Assembly (NCBI RefSeq): GCF_000410515.1
Contig: NC_021500.1
Coordinates: forward strand, 2,480,001 to 2,544,000
Direction: 5' to 3'
DNA: 64,000 nucleotides
DNA from: Enterobacter sp. R4-368
GTDB lineage: Bacteria; Pseudomonadota; Gammaproteobacteria; Enterobacterales; Enterobacteriaceae
Shown piece after piece: positions 12,051 to 22,858 of the stretch (positions are counted from its first letter, which is position 1; every line of letters begins with the position of its first letter). The notes beneath the pieces were generated by a model. It was not told the origin of the DNA, did no database searches, and saw only the letters and a list, made by a program, of their open reading frames with translations. A program made the translations under genes and the position numbers.

Positions 12051-12071
12051 TCGAACACATCATAAATATTT

Positions 12072-12094
12072 ACGGGCGCGCTCCTTGCGCCCGT
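12072..12094 (+). terminator. zapG terminator-like hairpin
   Basis: ACGGGCGC and GCGCCCGT form a perfect 8-bp stem with a 7-base loop, followed by CCCTTCTT, a weak T-tract. Confidence 0.5.
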
Positions 12095-12147
12095 CCCTTC
12101 TTGCGCATCGCAGCTATTATTTAGTCATTCACCTCATTGTTACCCGG

Positions 12148-12159
12148 TTGAAATTTCAA
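12148..12159. repeat. palindrome upstream of degQ
   Basis: TTGAAATTTCAA is a perfect 12-base palindrome 61 bases before degQ. It may be an operator; no regulator is proposed. Confidence 0.3.
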
Positions 12160-12219
12160 TAACATCAAACTGTTTTGGGGCGTCATTCCTTCCACTTCAG
12201 GTTACGAGAGCCAGCATCA

Positions 12220-13596
12220 ATGAAGAAACAAACCCAGCTGTTGAGTGCATTTGCGTTAAGTGTCGGGTTAACTCTCTCGGCACCCTTTCAGACCCTTGCG
12301 GCAATGCCGTCACAAGTCCCTGGTCAGGGAGCGTTACCCAGCCTCGCGCCGGTGCTGGAAAAGGTTCTGCCAGCGGTTGTTAGCGTGCAGGTAGAAGGCA
12401 CGGCGGTACAAGGTCAGAAAGTCCCTGAAGAACTGAAAAAATATTTCGGCGAAGAGATGCCGGATCAACCCCAGCAGCAGCCTCAGCCGTTTGAAGGTCT
12501 TGGCTCCGGGGTGATTATCGACGCCGCTAAAGGTTACGTGCTGACCAATAACCACGTGATTAACCAGGCACAAAAAATCAATGTGCAGTTGAATGACGGA
12601 CGCGAATTCGAAGCCAAATTGATTGGCGGGGACGACCAGAGCGACATCGCGCTGCTGCAATTACAAAATGCGAGCAATCTGACGCAAATTGCCATCGCCG
12701 ATTCCGATCAACTGCGCGTTGGCGACTTCGTTATTGCCGTCGGCAACCCCTTCGGCCTAGGGCAAACCGCCACATCCGGGATTGTCTCTGCGCTCGGTCG
12801 CAGCGGCCTGAACCTTGAAGGGCTGGAAAACTTTATCCAGACCGATGCTTCCATTAACCGTGGCAACTCCGGCGGCGCGCTGCTCAACCTGAACGGCGAA
12901 CTTATCGGCATTAACACGGCGATACTCGCACCGGGCGGCGGTAGCGTCGGCATCGGCTTCGCGATCCCAAGTAACATGGCGCAAACCCTCTCCCGCCAGT
13001 TGATTCAGTTTGGTGAAATCAAACGCGGTCTGCTGGGCATTAAAGGCACCGAAATGAGCGCGGATATCGCCAAAGCCTTTAACCTGAACGTGCAGCGCGG
13101 CGCATTTGTCAGTGAAGTGCTGCCGAATTCGGGTTCGGCGAAAGCAGGGATCAAATCGGGTGATGTGATTGTTAGCCTGAACGGTAAGCCCCTGAGCAGC
13201 TTCGCTGAACTGCGTTCGCGTATTGCGACCACCGAACCAGGTGCCAAAGTGAAGTTAGGCCTGTTACGCGATGGCAAACCAATGGATGTTGAAGTGACGC
13301 TTGATAAAAGCACCTCATCTTCCGCCAGCGCAGAACTGATCTCTCCATCACTGCAAGGCGCGGAGCTGAGCGATGGTCAGTTGAAAGATGGCACCAAAGG
13401 CATCACCGTTGGTAATGTGGAAAAAGGCAGCGCCGCCGCGCAGGCTGGCCTGCATAAAGATGATATGATCATTGGCGTTAACCGCGATCGTGTTCAGTCG
13501 ATTGCTGAAATGCGCAAAGTGCTGGAAGCGAAACCTTCCGTTATGGCACTGCATATCGTGCGGGGCAACGACAGTATCTATCTGCTGCTGCGCTAA
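12220..13596 (+). CDS. degQ: Periplasmic serine endoprotease DegQ
   Basis: DegQ, 458 residues, is a trypsin-like periplasmic protease and chaperone. A signal peptide occupies about residues 1-27 (ending QTLAA). The catalytic triad is His112 (NNHVI), Asp142 (SDIALL) and Ser217 (RGNSGGA). Two PDZ domains follow, about residues 270-360 and 385-455. Start MKKQTQLLSAF matches the E. coli protein, which is three residues shorter owing to a Gln/Pro-rich loop after the mature N-terminus. degS lies downstream with a hairpin between, as in E. coli. Confidence 0.97.
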   Translation: MKKQTQLLSAFALSVGLTLSAPFQTLAAMPSQVPGQGALPSLAPVLEKVLPAVVSVQVEGTAVQGQKVPEELKKYFGEEMPDQPQQQPQPFEGLGSGVIIDAAKGYVLTNNHVINQAQKINVQLNDGREFEAKLIGGDDQSDIALLQLQNASNLTQIAIADSDQLRVGDFVIAVGNPFGLGQTATSGIVSALGRSGLNLEGLENFIQTDASINRGNSGGALLNLNGELIGINTAILAPGGGSVGIGFAIPSNMAQTLSRQLIQFGEIKRGLLGIKGTEMSADIAKAFNLNVQRGAFVSEVLPNSGSAKAGIKSGDVIVSLNGKPLSSFAELRSRIATTEPGAKVKLGLLRDGKPMDVEVTLDKSTSSSASAELISPSLQGAELSDGQLKDGTKGITVGNVEKGSAAAQAGLHKDDMIIGVNRDRVQSIAEMRKVLEAKPSVMALHIVRGNDSIYLLLR

Positions 13597-13608
13597 GTAA
13601 TTCTGCCG

Positions 13609-13639
13609 CCGGACATCACCGCCTGCGTGTGATGTCCGG
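13609..13639 (+). terminator. strong hairpin between degQ and degS
   Basis: CCGGACATCAC (13609-13619) and GTGATGTCCGG (13629-13639) form a perfect 11-bp stem with a 9-base loop and no T-tract. It could end degQ transcription inefficiently or protect the degQ mRNA 3' end. Confidence 0.5.
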
Positions 13640-13688
13640 ATAACTCATGTTATGCTGCTGCCGTTCTCCTTTTAATGACTATCCCATC

Positions 13689-14756
13689 ATGTATGTGAAG
13701 CTTTTACGTTCCGTGGCAATCGGTTTGGTCGTCGGTGGTCTGATCATCGCCGCCATGCCTTCGCTGCGTAAAAATATTCCGCTCGCGACGCCGCAAATCG
13801 ACAGCGCCGATGAAACGCCTGCCAGCTATAACCCGGCAGTTCGTCGCGCAGCGCCTGCGGTCGTGAACGTCTATAACCGTAGCCTGAATAGCTCCACCCA
13901 TGATCGCCTCGAAATACGTACGCTCGGTTCCGGCGTCATCATGGATCAACGCGGCTATATCATCACCAACAAACATGTGATCAACGATGCGGACCAAATC
14001 ATTGTCGCGCTGCAGGATGGTCGGGTGTTTGAGGCGTTACTGGTGGGCTCGGATACGTTGACTGATCTTGCGGTATTGAAGATTAATGCGAACGGCGGCC
14101 TGCCGGTGATCCCCATCAACACAAAGCGCACACCGCATATCGGCGATGTGGTGCTGGCGATCGGCAACCCGTATAACCTTGGTCAAACGACGACCCAGGG
14201 GATTATCAGTGCCACAGGTCGTATTGGTTTGAATCCCAGCGGGCGGCAAAACTTTTTGCAGACCGATGCATCCATTAACCACGGTAACTCCGGCGGCGCG
14301 CTGGTGAATTCGCTGGGCGAACTGATGGGTATCAACACCCTGTCGTTTGATAAAAGTAATGACGGCGAAACGCCGGAAGGTATCGGATTCGCCATTCCCT
14401 TCCAGCTGGCGACCAAAATCATGGATAAGTTGATCCGTGATGGCCGCGTGATCCGTGGCTATATCGGCATTGGCGGCCGGGAGATCGCGCCGTTGCATAC
14501 TCAGGGCGGCGGTATCGATCCGATCCAGGGGATTGTCGTCAACGAAGTCTCGCCGGATGGCCCGGCGGCACGCGCGGGGATTCAGGTCAATGATGTGATC
14601 ACCTCGGTGAACGGAAAACCGGCTGTTTCCGCCCTCGAAACCATGGATCAAGTGGCGGAAATCCGGCCAGGGTCTGAAATTCCGGTCGAGGTCATGCGCG
14701 ACGACAAGAAACTCACCTTCAAGGTCACGATTCAGGAATACCCGGCGACCAACTGA
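13689..14756 (+). CDS. degS: Envelope-stress sensor protease DegS
   Basis: DegS, 355 residues, is anchored by an N-terminal membrane helix (about residues 5-23) and cleaves RseA when its single C-terminal PDZ domain binds misfolded outer-membrane proteins, starting the sigma-E response. Catalytic residues are His96, Asp126 and Ser201 (INHGNSGGA), identical in position to E. coli. The frame extends 14 codons upstream, but MYVKLLRSVAIG is the conserved start. A terminator follows. Confidence 0.97.
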   Translation: MYVKLLRSVAIGLVVGGLIIAAMPSLRKNIPLATPQIDSADETPASYNPAVRRAAPAVVNVYNRSLNSSTHDRLEIRTLGSGVIMDQRGYIITNKHVINDADQIIVALQDGRVFEALLVGSDTLTDLAVLKINANGGLPVIPINTKRTPHIGDVVLAIGNPYNLGQTTTQGIISATGRIGLNPSGRQNFLQTDASINHGNSGGALVNSLGELMGINTLSFDKSNDGETPEGIGFAIPFQLATKIMDKLIRDGRVIRGYIGIGGREIAPLHTQGGGIDPIQGIVVNEVSPDGPAARAGIQVNDVITSVNGKPAVSALETMDQVAEIRPGSEIPVEVMRDDKKLTFKVTIQEYPATN

Positions 14757-14763
14757 GTGCCAT

Positions 14764-14795
14764 AAAAAAACCGGAGCTACAGGCTCCGGTTTTTT
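14764..14795. terminator. bidirectional degS/mdh terminator
   Basis: ACCGGAGC and GCTCCGGT surround a TACAG loop, flanked by an A-run and a T-run. It sits between convergent degS and mdh and can serve both. Confidence 0.93.
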
Positions 14796-14822
14796 CTTCC
14801 TGCACGTGCAGGACAACAAGGC

Positions 14823-16106
<1,284 letters not shown>

Positions 16107-16145
16107 TTTGCATAAAAATTCATCAATATGCATAATAATGTTGTT
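16107..16145 (+). promoter_or_regulatory. paired ARG boxes of argR
   Basis: The core TGCATAAAAATTCA (16109-16122) departs from the ARG-box consensus TGAATwwwwATTCA at one position. A second, weaker box begins 20 bases later with TGCATAATAAT (16129-16139). The 20-base offset means a 2-bp gap between 18-bp boxes, the spacing reported for argR itself rather than the 3 bp of other arg operons. ArgR autorepression is inferred. Confidence 0.7.
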
Positions 16146-16167
16146 TTCACGGCCATATTACGGGTGA

Positions 16168-16641
<474 letters not shown>

Positions 16642-16643
16642 TT

Positions 16644-16680
16644 AACATCTCTCCCCCGGCTTCGCTCGCGGGGGAATGTT
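16644..16680 (+). terminator. argR terminator-like hairpin
   Basis: TCCCCCG (16652-16658) pairs with CGGGGGA (16669-16675), extended by outer AACAT and ATGTT. The T-tract is weak (CGGCTTTTCG follows). Confidence 0.6.
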
Positions 16681-17022
16681 CGGCTTTTCGCTCCACAATT
16701 CGACTTTTCACCTACCGCTAACTTAGCAGTTAGTGCGATTTATGGTTTCACCTCCCTTTCCCAGCGTATACCACCGCACAAAAAATCAAATTCAGCTATC
16801 CATATGATTTTCTTAACTATCGTTAACTAAATTCTTACCTGAATGCTGTTTTTTATGCCTTTAAGCAATATAAAACCACAAATCATATTCCCATTAATCA
16901 TAGTTATAATTAGCTTGGTATTAATTATTCGCGTGACTAGTGTATACTTGATTTTGTGATGAGGGTCACGAAACGAGGCCCTCCGAAAAATTTAAAGAAA
17001 AGAATACGACGAGGTAAGAGAC
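16681..17022 (+). promoter_or_regulatory. region upstream of yhcN with CRP-like site
   Basis: This AT-rich stretch carries no gene. TATACT at 16943-16948 is a likely -10 box without a good -35. TGTGATGAGGGTCACG (16955-16970) fits the CRP pattern TGTGA-N6-TCAC but lies downstream of that -10, so it would repress it or serve another start. Confidence 0.4.
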
Positions 17023-17286
17023 ATGAATATCAAATCAACCGTTGCAACACTGAGTATCCTTTCAGCCCTGTCATTTGGCGCTTTCGCGGCGGATTCCATC
17101 AACGCGGAACAGGCGCAATCTCGCCAGTCGCTGGGTACTGTTTCTATCGGTTCTGTCACCGCATCACCGATGGACATGAACGCGCAACTGAGCAAAAAAG
17201 CGGAAGAACAAGGTGCGTCAGCTTACCGCATTATTGAAGCACGTAGCGGCGACCAGTGGCACGCAACCGCAGAGCTGTACAAATAA
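17023..17286 (+). CDS. yhcN: YhcN family periplasmic stress protein, copy 1
   Basis: This 87-residue protein has a cleavable signal peptide (about residues 1-22, ending FGAFAA) and a small YhcN/BhsA/McbA-family (DUF1471) domain with GASAYRIIEARSGD and a conserved AELYK C-terminus. E. coli YhcN is also 87 residues and is linked to peroxide and acid stress; family members act in biofilm and stress responses. A second copy follows 101 bases downstream. Confidence 0.92.
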   Translation: MNIKSTVATLSILSALSFGAFAADSINAEQAQSRQSLGTVSIGSVTASPMDMNAQLSKKAEEQGASAYRIIEARSGDQWHATAELYK

Positions 17287-17387
17287 GTTTTACCGATAAC
17301 CCTATGTATTCGTCCCTCAACGGCACCAGGCACAAAAATAGCAGTTTAATCCTTCTCGCCGTTGAGCCTCTCTAAAGGAGACAGACA

Positions 17388-17651
17388 ATGAAACGTAATC
17401 TCATCATCGCATCCCTTGGCCTTGCATCACTGATCTCTTTCGGCGCGAGCGCCGCAACGCTTGTTAACAGCGATCAAGCCAGCAACCTGCAATCTATCGG
17501 CAGTGTTTCTATTTCCCAAAGAGCGGGCGTCCCGATGGACATTCGCCAGGAGCTCTCTGCTAAAGCCGATCAGGCTGGCGCGAGCAGCTACCGTATTATT
17601 GAAGCACGTACGGGGGATAGCACCCACGTTACGGCTGAACTGTATAAATAA
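17388..17651 (+). CDS. YhcN family periplasmic stress protein, copy 2
   Basis: This is a diverged paralogue of the preceding gene: same length, own signal peptide (about residues 1-22, ending FGASAA), and the shared C-terminal block SSYRIIEARTGD and AELYK. Its N-terminal half has diverged, so duplication is not recent. A strong AAGGAGA ribosome site and a downstream terminator show a functional gene. E. coli K-12 has only one gene at this place. Confidence 0.9.
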   Translation: MKRNLIIASLGLASLISFGASAATLVNSDQASNLQSIGSVSISQRAGVPMDIRQELSAKADQAGASSYRIIEARTGDSTHVTAELYK

Positions 17652-17677
17652 ACCCTCGTCGTCTTGTCCGACGACTT

Positions 17678-17704
17678 GCCCCTGCCTGTCAGGGGCTTTT
17701 TTTT
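17678..17704 (+). terminator. yhcN cluster terminator
   Basis: GCCCCTG and CAGGGGC enclose a CCTGT loop and are followed by eight T. A second small hairpin, GTCGTC/GACGAC, precedes it. Confidence 0.93.
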
Positions 17705-17712
17705 GCCTTCGC

Positions 17713-17982
17713 TCACCGCACATTAAACCGCAGCTCGCCTTCCAGCTCCTCTTCCGCTTCATCAAATAGCAGGATCAATGCCCCAAAACGGCGGCGCTGT
17801 TTTTCCGGTAGATGAATAAATTCAATTTCCAGCGGCAAAGGCAGCGCGCCATCCATCACCGTGTCCCACAGGGAATCCAGATCGTGAACTTTCTCGCGCT
17901 CAATAGCGAACTGGCGGCTAAACTCGCGGTAGAAAGCACTTTGATCGTCAATATGTTTAAAATCGAAAGTGTAGATATTCAT
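17713..17982 (-). CDS. yhcO: YhcO, barstar-family protein
   Basis: This 89-residue acidic protein belongs to the barstar (RNase inhibitor) family and matches E. coli YhcO. It has [12 protein letters not shown] and a C-terminal acidic helix ([11 protein letters not shown]). No barnase-type RNase gene is adjacent, so a partner is unknown. It is convergent with the yhcN pair. Confidence 0.9.
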   Translation of the reverse strand: MNIYTFDFKHIDDQSAFYREFSRQFAIEREKVHDLDSLWDTVMDGALPLPLEIEFIHLPEKQRRRFGALILLFDEAEEELEGELRFNVR

Positions 17983-18002
17983 TTTCCGCCATCAGCCCAA
18001 CA

Positions 18003-18020
18003 GGGCGGCAGACGCCGCCC
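18003..18020. terminator. GC-rich hairpin after aldehyde dehydrogenase gene
   Basis: GGGCGGC and GCCGCCC form a 7-bp stem with an AGAC loop between yhcO and the dehydrogenase. There is no T-tract, so termination is uncertain. Confidence 0.4.
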
Positions 18021-18026
18021 GCATGA

Positions 18027-19481
18027 TTACAATCCCCCAAGGTGCAGAGTTTTCACTTCCAGAAACTCTTCCAGCCCCAGCACAGAACCTTCCCGGCCAA
18101 GACCGGACTCTTTCACCCCGCCAAACGGCCCCAGCTCCGTTGATACCGCGCACTCGTTAATGCCGATCATGCCGCTTTCGATCGCCTGCGAAACGCGGAA
18201 TACCCGCTGCAGGTTCTGCGTATAGAAATAGGCGGCCAGACCAAACGGTGTTGCGTTGGCGCGCTGCACCACCTCCTCTTCGCTGGTGAAACGGAAACAG
18301 GCAGCTACCGGACCAAACGTCTCTTCCTGCGCCAGTTTCATGCCATCGCTGCAATCACCCAGCACCGTTGGCTGCCAGAAGTTTCCGCCAAGGCTGTGCG
18401 GTTTACCGCCGGCCAATACTTTCGCCCCTTTGGCGACGGCATCGTCGACGTGCTCGCGCACTTTATCCACCGCAGCGCGTTCAATCAGCGGTCCGACAAC
18501 CACCCCTTCATCCAGACCATTCCCCACTTTTAATGCATTTACAGCCTCTGTCAGTTTTTGCGTAAAGGTGTCGTAGACAGATTCATGGATATAGAAGCGG
18601 TTAACGCTGACGCACACCTGCCCCGCATTACGGAATTTATTGGCGATAGCGCCCTGCACCGCAGCGTCAATGTCAGCATCCTCAAACACGATATAAGGCG
18701 CATTCCCCCCCAGCTCCATCGACACTTTTTTCATGGTTTCAGCCGCGTTGCGCACCAGCGTTTTCCCCACCGCCGTCGAGCCGGTGAACGAGATTTTGCG
18801 CACGTCTTGGCTGGCCATAATGGCATCGCTGATTTCAGACGTGTTCCCGGCAACGGCATTCAGCACGCCATCCGGCACACCGGCTTTTTTCGCCAGCGCC
18901 AGCAATGCAAAAGCGCTAAGCGGCGTGTTATTTGCCGGTTTGATAACGCCGGTACAGCCTGCCGCCAGCGCGGGTCCCAGTTTGCGGGTCAACATCGCCA
19001 TCGGGAAATTCCACGGTGTAATCGCGGCCACCACGCCAATCGGTTCTCGCGTCGCCAGAATGCGTGAGCCTGGTTTAATGGGCGGGATAATTTCACCGTT
19101 TGCGCGTTTCGCCTGCTCAGCAAACCACTGAATAAAGCTGGCGGCATAGTCGACTTCACCTTCCGCTTCTTTCAATGGTTTGCCCTGCTCAGTGGTCATC
19201 AATCTGCCCAGCCAGCTTTTGTTTTCAATGATCAATTCATACCAGCGGTACAAAATGGTCGAACGCTCTTTCGCGGTTTTCGCCCGCCATGCGGGAAAAG
19301 CGCGCGTTGCGGCGGCAATGGCTTCTTCTGTCTCTTTCTTACCTGCTTTGGCAACTTTCGCGATAGTTTCACCCGTAGCCGGATTCAGAACGTCAAAGGT
19401 GGTGTCCAGCGTTTTCCAGACCCCATCAACCAGATAGCCGGTCTGAAAAAGCGCGTTGTCCTGCAGTGACTGCGTTGTCAT
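18027..19481 (-). CDS. NAD(P)-dependent succinate-semialdehyde dehydrogenase-like protein
   Basis: This 484-residue protein is an aldehyde dehydrogenase closest in layout to GabD-type succinate-semialdehyde dehydrogenases, which oxidise succinate semialdehyde to succinate. PWNFP (156-160) and Lys181 (KPANNTP) form the cofactor and oxyanion region, Glu256 (MELGGNAP) is the general base and Cys290 (NAGQVCVS) the nucleophile. E. coli GabD has a second Cys two residues after the nucleophile; here it is Ser. A GGAGG site sets the start. The gene sits alone between yhcO and aaeB, where E. coli K-12 has nothing, so it is probably an insertion. The exact substrate is not shown by sequence. Confidence 0.85.
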   Translation of the reverse strand: MTTQSLQDNALFQTGYLVDGVWKTLDTTFDVLNPATGETIAKVAKAGKKETEEAIAAATRAFPAWRAKTAKERSTILYRWYELIIENKSWLGRLMTTEQGKPLKEAEGEVDYAASFIQWFAEQAKRANGEIIPPIKPGSRILATREPIGVVAAITPWNFPMAMLTRKLGPALAAGCTGVIKPANNTPLSAFALLALAKKAGVPDGVLNAVAGNTSEISDAIMASQDVRKISFTGSTAVGKTLVRNAAETMKKVSMELGGNAPYIVFEDADIDAAVQGAIANKFRNAGQVCVSVNRFYIHESVYDTFTQKLTEAVNALKVGNGLDEGVVVGPLIERAAVDKVREHVDDAVAKGAKVLAGGKPHSLGGNFWQPTVLGDCSDGMKLAQEETFGPVAACFRFTSEEEVVQRANATPFGLAAYFYTQNLQRVFRVSQAIESGMIGINECAVSTELGPFGGVKESGLGREGSVLGLEEFLEVKTLHLGGL

Positions 19482-19530
19482 TTGTCCTCCCGATCTGCGG
19501 TTTATAAAAACTTCTGGAAAGTATAGCTAT

Positions 19531-19559
19531 AAAAAAACCGACGCTTTTGGCGTCGGTTT
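19531..19559 (-). terminator. aaeXAB terminator
   Basis: ACCGACGC (19537-19544) and GCGTCGGT (19550-19557) surround a TTTTG loop; on the minus strand a T-run of seven follows. It lies directly after the aaeB stop. Confidence 0.92.
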
Positions 19560-19563
19560 GGCA

Positions 19564-21531
19564 TTAACTGCTGGTCAGTGCATGTTGATATTTGTGCAAC
19601 ATACCTGTTAGCCGGTGTACCGGCTCGGTAACCTGCGGCGGTGCGTTCCAGTGATGTAGCTTGTGCTGGTAGATATCCAGTTCTTCGAGCAACTGGGTGA
19701 AGTAACGGCGACGTTTCGTGTCGTTACCTGCGGATATCACTTGTGACGCCGTACGCCGTAACTGGCGATGAAAAGCCGAAAGATCATCATTAATCGGCAC
19801 CGGCGCATCCCGCAGGCGCTGATGCGCAATAATCAACGTCAGCGCGAGGCGAAACTTCGCTATATCACCAGGAAATTTATTCAGCAGCAAGAAAAGCTGT
19901 TGATACAGCGCGGGCAGATGGTTCTCTTTGCGCCGCGCAGTATTGGTGGTCATTGCCGAGACAGCAGCAGAAACAAACTGGTTCAACAGCATGCGCCCGG
20001 TGCGCGCCTGGGAGTTATCGCGCACCAGCAAAAGCACGACCATCGCCAGAACCACGCCAACCAACTGACCCAGCGCGTTATCAAGAAACTGGCTGAATTT
20101 AAAGGTCATCGGATTATCGAGCACCAGAATATTAATGGTGCCCGCCAGCGTCGCCATTGAACCCAGCCGCCTTTTTTGCACTTCAATACCAATAAAGAAT
20201 GCCAGTACCGCCAGGCTAATACACAGCAGCAGCATGCTTTGTTGCGTCGATGGCAGGATAACCAGGTAATAAAACGAACCAATCGGCAGCGCCCATAACA
20301 TGCCGTAAATAAAGTCTTTCGCCACCATTTTCGGGTTGGGCAGACGCATCGCCAGCGACGTGACCACCGCGATCATCACCATCGAACCGCTGCCGGATGT
20401 CCAGCCGGTCCACAGCCAGAACAAGGTGCCCAGCATGCAAGAAAGCGTGGTGCGCCAGAAGTTAACCATCGCATGGTGGCGTTCGGCTGATTCTGCTTTC
20501 ACCACCACTTCGCCCTGCAGAACCTCTTCTTCAACAGCGCTGATTTTCGCGTTGCCAATCACACCGCGTTTTAGCAGCAGATAGCGGGTCGCTGCACCAA
20601 CCCAGCTATAAATAGTAACTGGCGTTTCCCTCTCACCGGTCCAGGCAATGACCCGGCGCATTCTTTTTAACTGCTTGTGCATCTCCTGCACGTTATCGAC
20701 CGGCTCGGCAAACAGCTCGCGAAACGTGTCGGTGATAAGCTCCGGACGGGTGTTCTGAATCAGATAGGTTTCACACGCCTGGGTGATGAGCGTCAGCGAC
20801 AGGGTATTGATCACTTTCAGGCGGCGGTTAGCACGTCCCCAACGGGAAGACTCAATATTCAGATTGCTGCGCATCCCTTCAAGTGCCGTGGTACGGCGCA
20901 CCAGCGCAGCCCAGGCTTTGTCCACCTCTTCGCTGTCACCATGTTTGATACACAACTGCATCAGTTGATAGTGCGCCAGCAGCAGGCTATCCAGCTCGCG
21001 GTCAATTTCCTGTTTGACGGAGCGCGGGGAAAAGAGCAGATCGGCAACAATCGCGCAGAGGATGCCCACCACGATTTCACTGCACCGCTCAACGGCAAAT
21101 TGCGGTGCCAGCAGTGGTTCCGTCTGAATGGTAACGACAATAATTAACGCGGTATAACCCGCCAGCCCCCAGGCGTAAGAGTTTTCAACGCGCACCAGCG
21201 ACGAGACCCAGGTACAAAACCCGGCCCAGACACAGCACACCATTAACATCAGAAGCGGGGTGCGGATCAGCATGATGATAATGGCCAGCCCGGCGATACA
21301 GCCGATAAAGGTGCCGACAATACGCAACATCCCCCGGTAGCGAATCGCCCCGGAATAGGGCTCGCCACCGGCGGCAAAAGCGGGTCCCGCCGCGACAATC
21401 GCCGCGGTTAACACCGCCCAGCGCGGGGTTTCAAGCTGAAAGTGAAAGCCAACAAACAGTGCCAGTACGACGGCAAAGGCCAGCTTGAAAGCAAAACGCA
21501 AATGCTGGCTGGCAATGGATAACAGCCCCAT
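19564..21531 (-). CDS. aaeB: p-Hydroxybenzoic acid efflux pump subunit AaeB
   Basis: AaeB, 655 residues, is the inner-membrane FUSC-family component of an efflux pump for aromatic carboxylic acids. Two blocks of membrane helices are visible (about residues 10-165 and 370-500), each followed by a soluble region. It starts 5 bases after aaeA and ends the aaeXAB operon. Confidence 0.95.
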   Translation of the reverse strand: MGLLSIASQHLRFAFKLAFAVVLALFVGFHFQLETPRWAVLTAAIVAAGPAFAAGGEPYSGAIRYRGMLRIVGTFIGCIAGLAIIIMLIRTPLLMLMVCCVWAGFCTWVSSLVRVENSYAWGLAGYTALIIVVTIQTEPLLAPQFAVERCSEIVVGILCAIVADLLFSPRSVKQEIDRELDSLLLAHYQLMQLCIKHGDSEEVDKAWAALVRRTTALEGMRSNLNIESSRWGRANRRLKVINTLSLTLITQACETYLIQNTRPELITDTFRELFAEPVDNVQEMHKQLKRMRRVIAWTGERETPVTIYSWVGAATRYLLLKRGVIGNAKISAVEEEVLQGEVVVKAESAERHHAMVNFWRTTLSCMLGTLFWLWTGWTSGSGSMVMIAVVTSLAMRLPNPKMVAKDFIYGMLWALPIGSFYYLVILPSTQQSMLLLCISLAVLAFFIGIEVQKRRLGSMATLAGTINILVLDNPMTFKFSQFLDNALGQLVGVVLAMVVLLLVRDNSQARTGRMLLNQFVSAAVSAMTTNTARRKENHLPALYQQLFLLLNKFPGDIAKFRLALTLIIAHQRLRDAPVPINDDLSAFHRQLRRTASQVISAGNDTKRRRYFTQLLEELDIYQHKLHHWNAPPQVTEPVHRLTGMLHKYQHALTSS

Positions 21532-21536
21532 AGCGA

Positions 21537-22469
21537 TTACCCCAGCTCACGCAGGCGATGCGCCATTTTGCGAAAGAACGAATCCTGGCTTTCATCACGA
21601 TCGGATTTACCCGTCACCACCACCGTTGCGGTCGTTCCCGCTGGCCACAGGTTGCCTTGTTGTTTGTCAAGACGAATGCGCACCGGCACACGCTGCGCCA
21701 GCCGCACCCATTCAAGGTTGGAATCGACGGTCGCCATGCCTTTGCTGTCATTGCTGCTGCTGGCGTTCGTGACGCCTGCGGCGATGCTATCCACCGTCCC
21801 TTTCAATACCAGGTTGCTGCCAAGCGGGGTGATCTCCGCGCGATAACCCGGACGCACGCCTTCCAGCTTGGTCTCTTCCATGTACGCCAGAACGTAGAAC
21901 GTGTGTTGTTTCACCAGCGCCACCGCGGTGGAACCCCGGGTAATAAATTCACCGGCGTACACATTCAGGTTCGTGACCCAACCATCGGCCGGTGCTCGAA
22001 TGATCGTACGCTCCAGATCCAGCTTCGCCAGATCGCGTGCCGCCTGGGCTTTGGCCAGCTGATGCAGCTCGGTTTGCAGGGTGTTATTGGCCTGGTCGAT
22101 CTCTTCGCGCGACATGGCCTGTACGCCTAACTGATTACGCCGCCCGGCTTCCCGGCGTTTTTCCGCCACCAGCGCTTCGTAGTAAGCGACATCGGCTTCA
22201 TCTTCCGCCAGCGCTTTTTGGTAACGCGGTTGATCGATGGTGAACAGCACCTGGCCCTCTTTCACCAGTTGGTTGTCATGCACATTGACGGCGGTGACAA
22301 GGCCAGTGACATCTGGCGCGATAGCGACGACGTCGGCACTAAAGCGCGCGTCGCGCGTCCAGGGCGATTCGGTGTAATAAACCCAGGCGCGGAAAATCGC
22401 GATGAACGCCAGGATCACCAGCACCATAGTGATAGCGGTGCGAGAGATATTTCTTGTTAGTGTTTTCAC
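21537..22469 (-). CDS. aaeA: p-Hydroxybenzoic acid efflux pump subunit AaeA
   Basis: AaeA, 310 residues, is the periplasmic adaptor (HlyD/MFP family) of the pump. An N-terminal membrane anchor (about 11-30), a lipoyl-like segment ([17 protein letters not shown]), a coiled-coil hairpin and a beta-barrel are visible. The start is GTG at 22467-22469 behind GAGGT and matches E. coli; the frame stays open 30 codons upstream without family support. aaeX lies 7 bases before. Confidence 0.95.
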   Translation of the reverse strand: MKTLTRNISRTAITMVLVILAFIAIFRAWVYYTESPWTRDARFSADVVAIAPDVTGLVTAVNVHDNQLVKEGQVLFTIDQPRYQKALAEDEADVAYYEALVAEKRREAGRRNQLGVQAMSREEIDQANNTLQTELHQLAKAQAARDLAKLDLERTIIRAPADGWVTNLNVYAGEFITRGSTAVALVKQHTFYVLAYMEETKLEGVRPGYRAEITPLGSNLVLKGTVDSIAAGVTNASSSNDSKGMATVDSNLEWVRLAQRVPVRIRLDKQQGNLWPAGTTATVVVTGKSDRDESQDSFFRKMAHRLRELG

Positions 22470-22476
22470 TTCTACC

Positions 22477-22680
22477 TCAAACAAACAGGCGCGACAGCAG
22501 GTAAAAAAGGCAGCAATACAGCGCAGTATTAAACAGCGCCGGGTGCCAGACAAAGTCATAGATCCCGGTGGGGACCAGCATCCGGCGCACCAGCCAGAAG
22601 ATCGCCAGTGACAAAATTAATTCGACAAAAATCGGTGGGAACGACAAACCGAACACCACGATGACGGGAAACAGACTCAT
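22477..22680 (-). CDS. aaeX: AaeX, small membrane protein
   Basis: AaeX, 67 residues, is a DUF1656 membrane protein with two hydrophobic helices (about 3-27 and 45-66) and the conserved [13 protein letters not shown] segment. Its function is unknown; it is always first in aaeXAB. The start [10 protein letters not shown] matches E. coli. Confidence 0.93.
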   Translation of the reverse strand: MSLFPVIVVFGLSFPPIFVELILSLAIFWLVRRMLVPTGIYDFVWHPALFNTALYCCLFYLLSRLFV

Positions 22681-22780
22681 GTTGACCTTGATTAGACAGC
22701 GTGCAGGTGACAATTCGTTCTAACGTCACCGCAGGAGTAAGGGCAAGGAGAGCCAGGCGAGAGTGACGTGAATATTCTTA

Positions 22781-22820
22781 ATAGATAGTATATTAACGTA
22801 ACTGTTATGCTGTTATCTAT
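22781..22820. promoter_or_regulatory. dyad between aaeX and aaeR
   Basis: ATAGATA (22781-22787) and TATCTAT (22814-22820) are inverted repeats flanking a very AT-rich core in the divergent intergenic region, a plausible binding region for the LysR-type regulator AaeR. Confidence 0.35.
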
Positions 22821-22824
22821 ATTA

Positions 22825-22840
22825 TGTGATCTAAATCACT
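22825..22840. promoter_or_regulatory. CRP-like site upstream of aaeR
   Basis: TGTGATCTAAATCACT matches TGTGA-N6-TCACA except for the last base. It lies 19 bases before the aaeR start. Confidence 0.55.
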
Positions 22841-22858
22841 TTTAACTCAGAGTGAATA

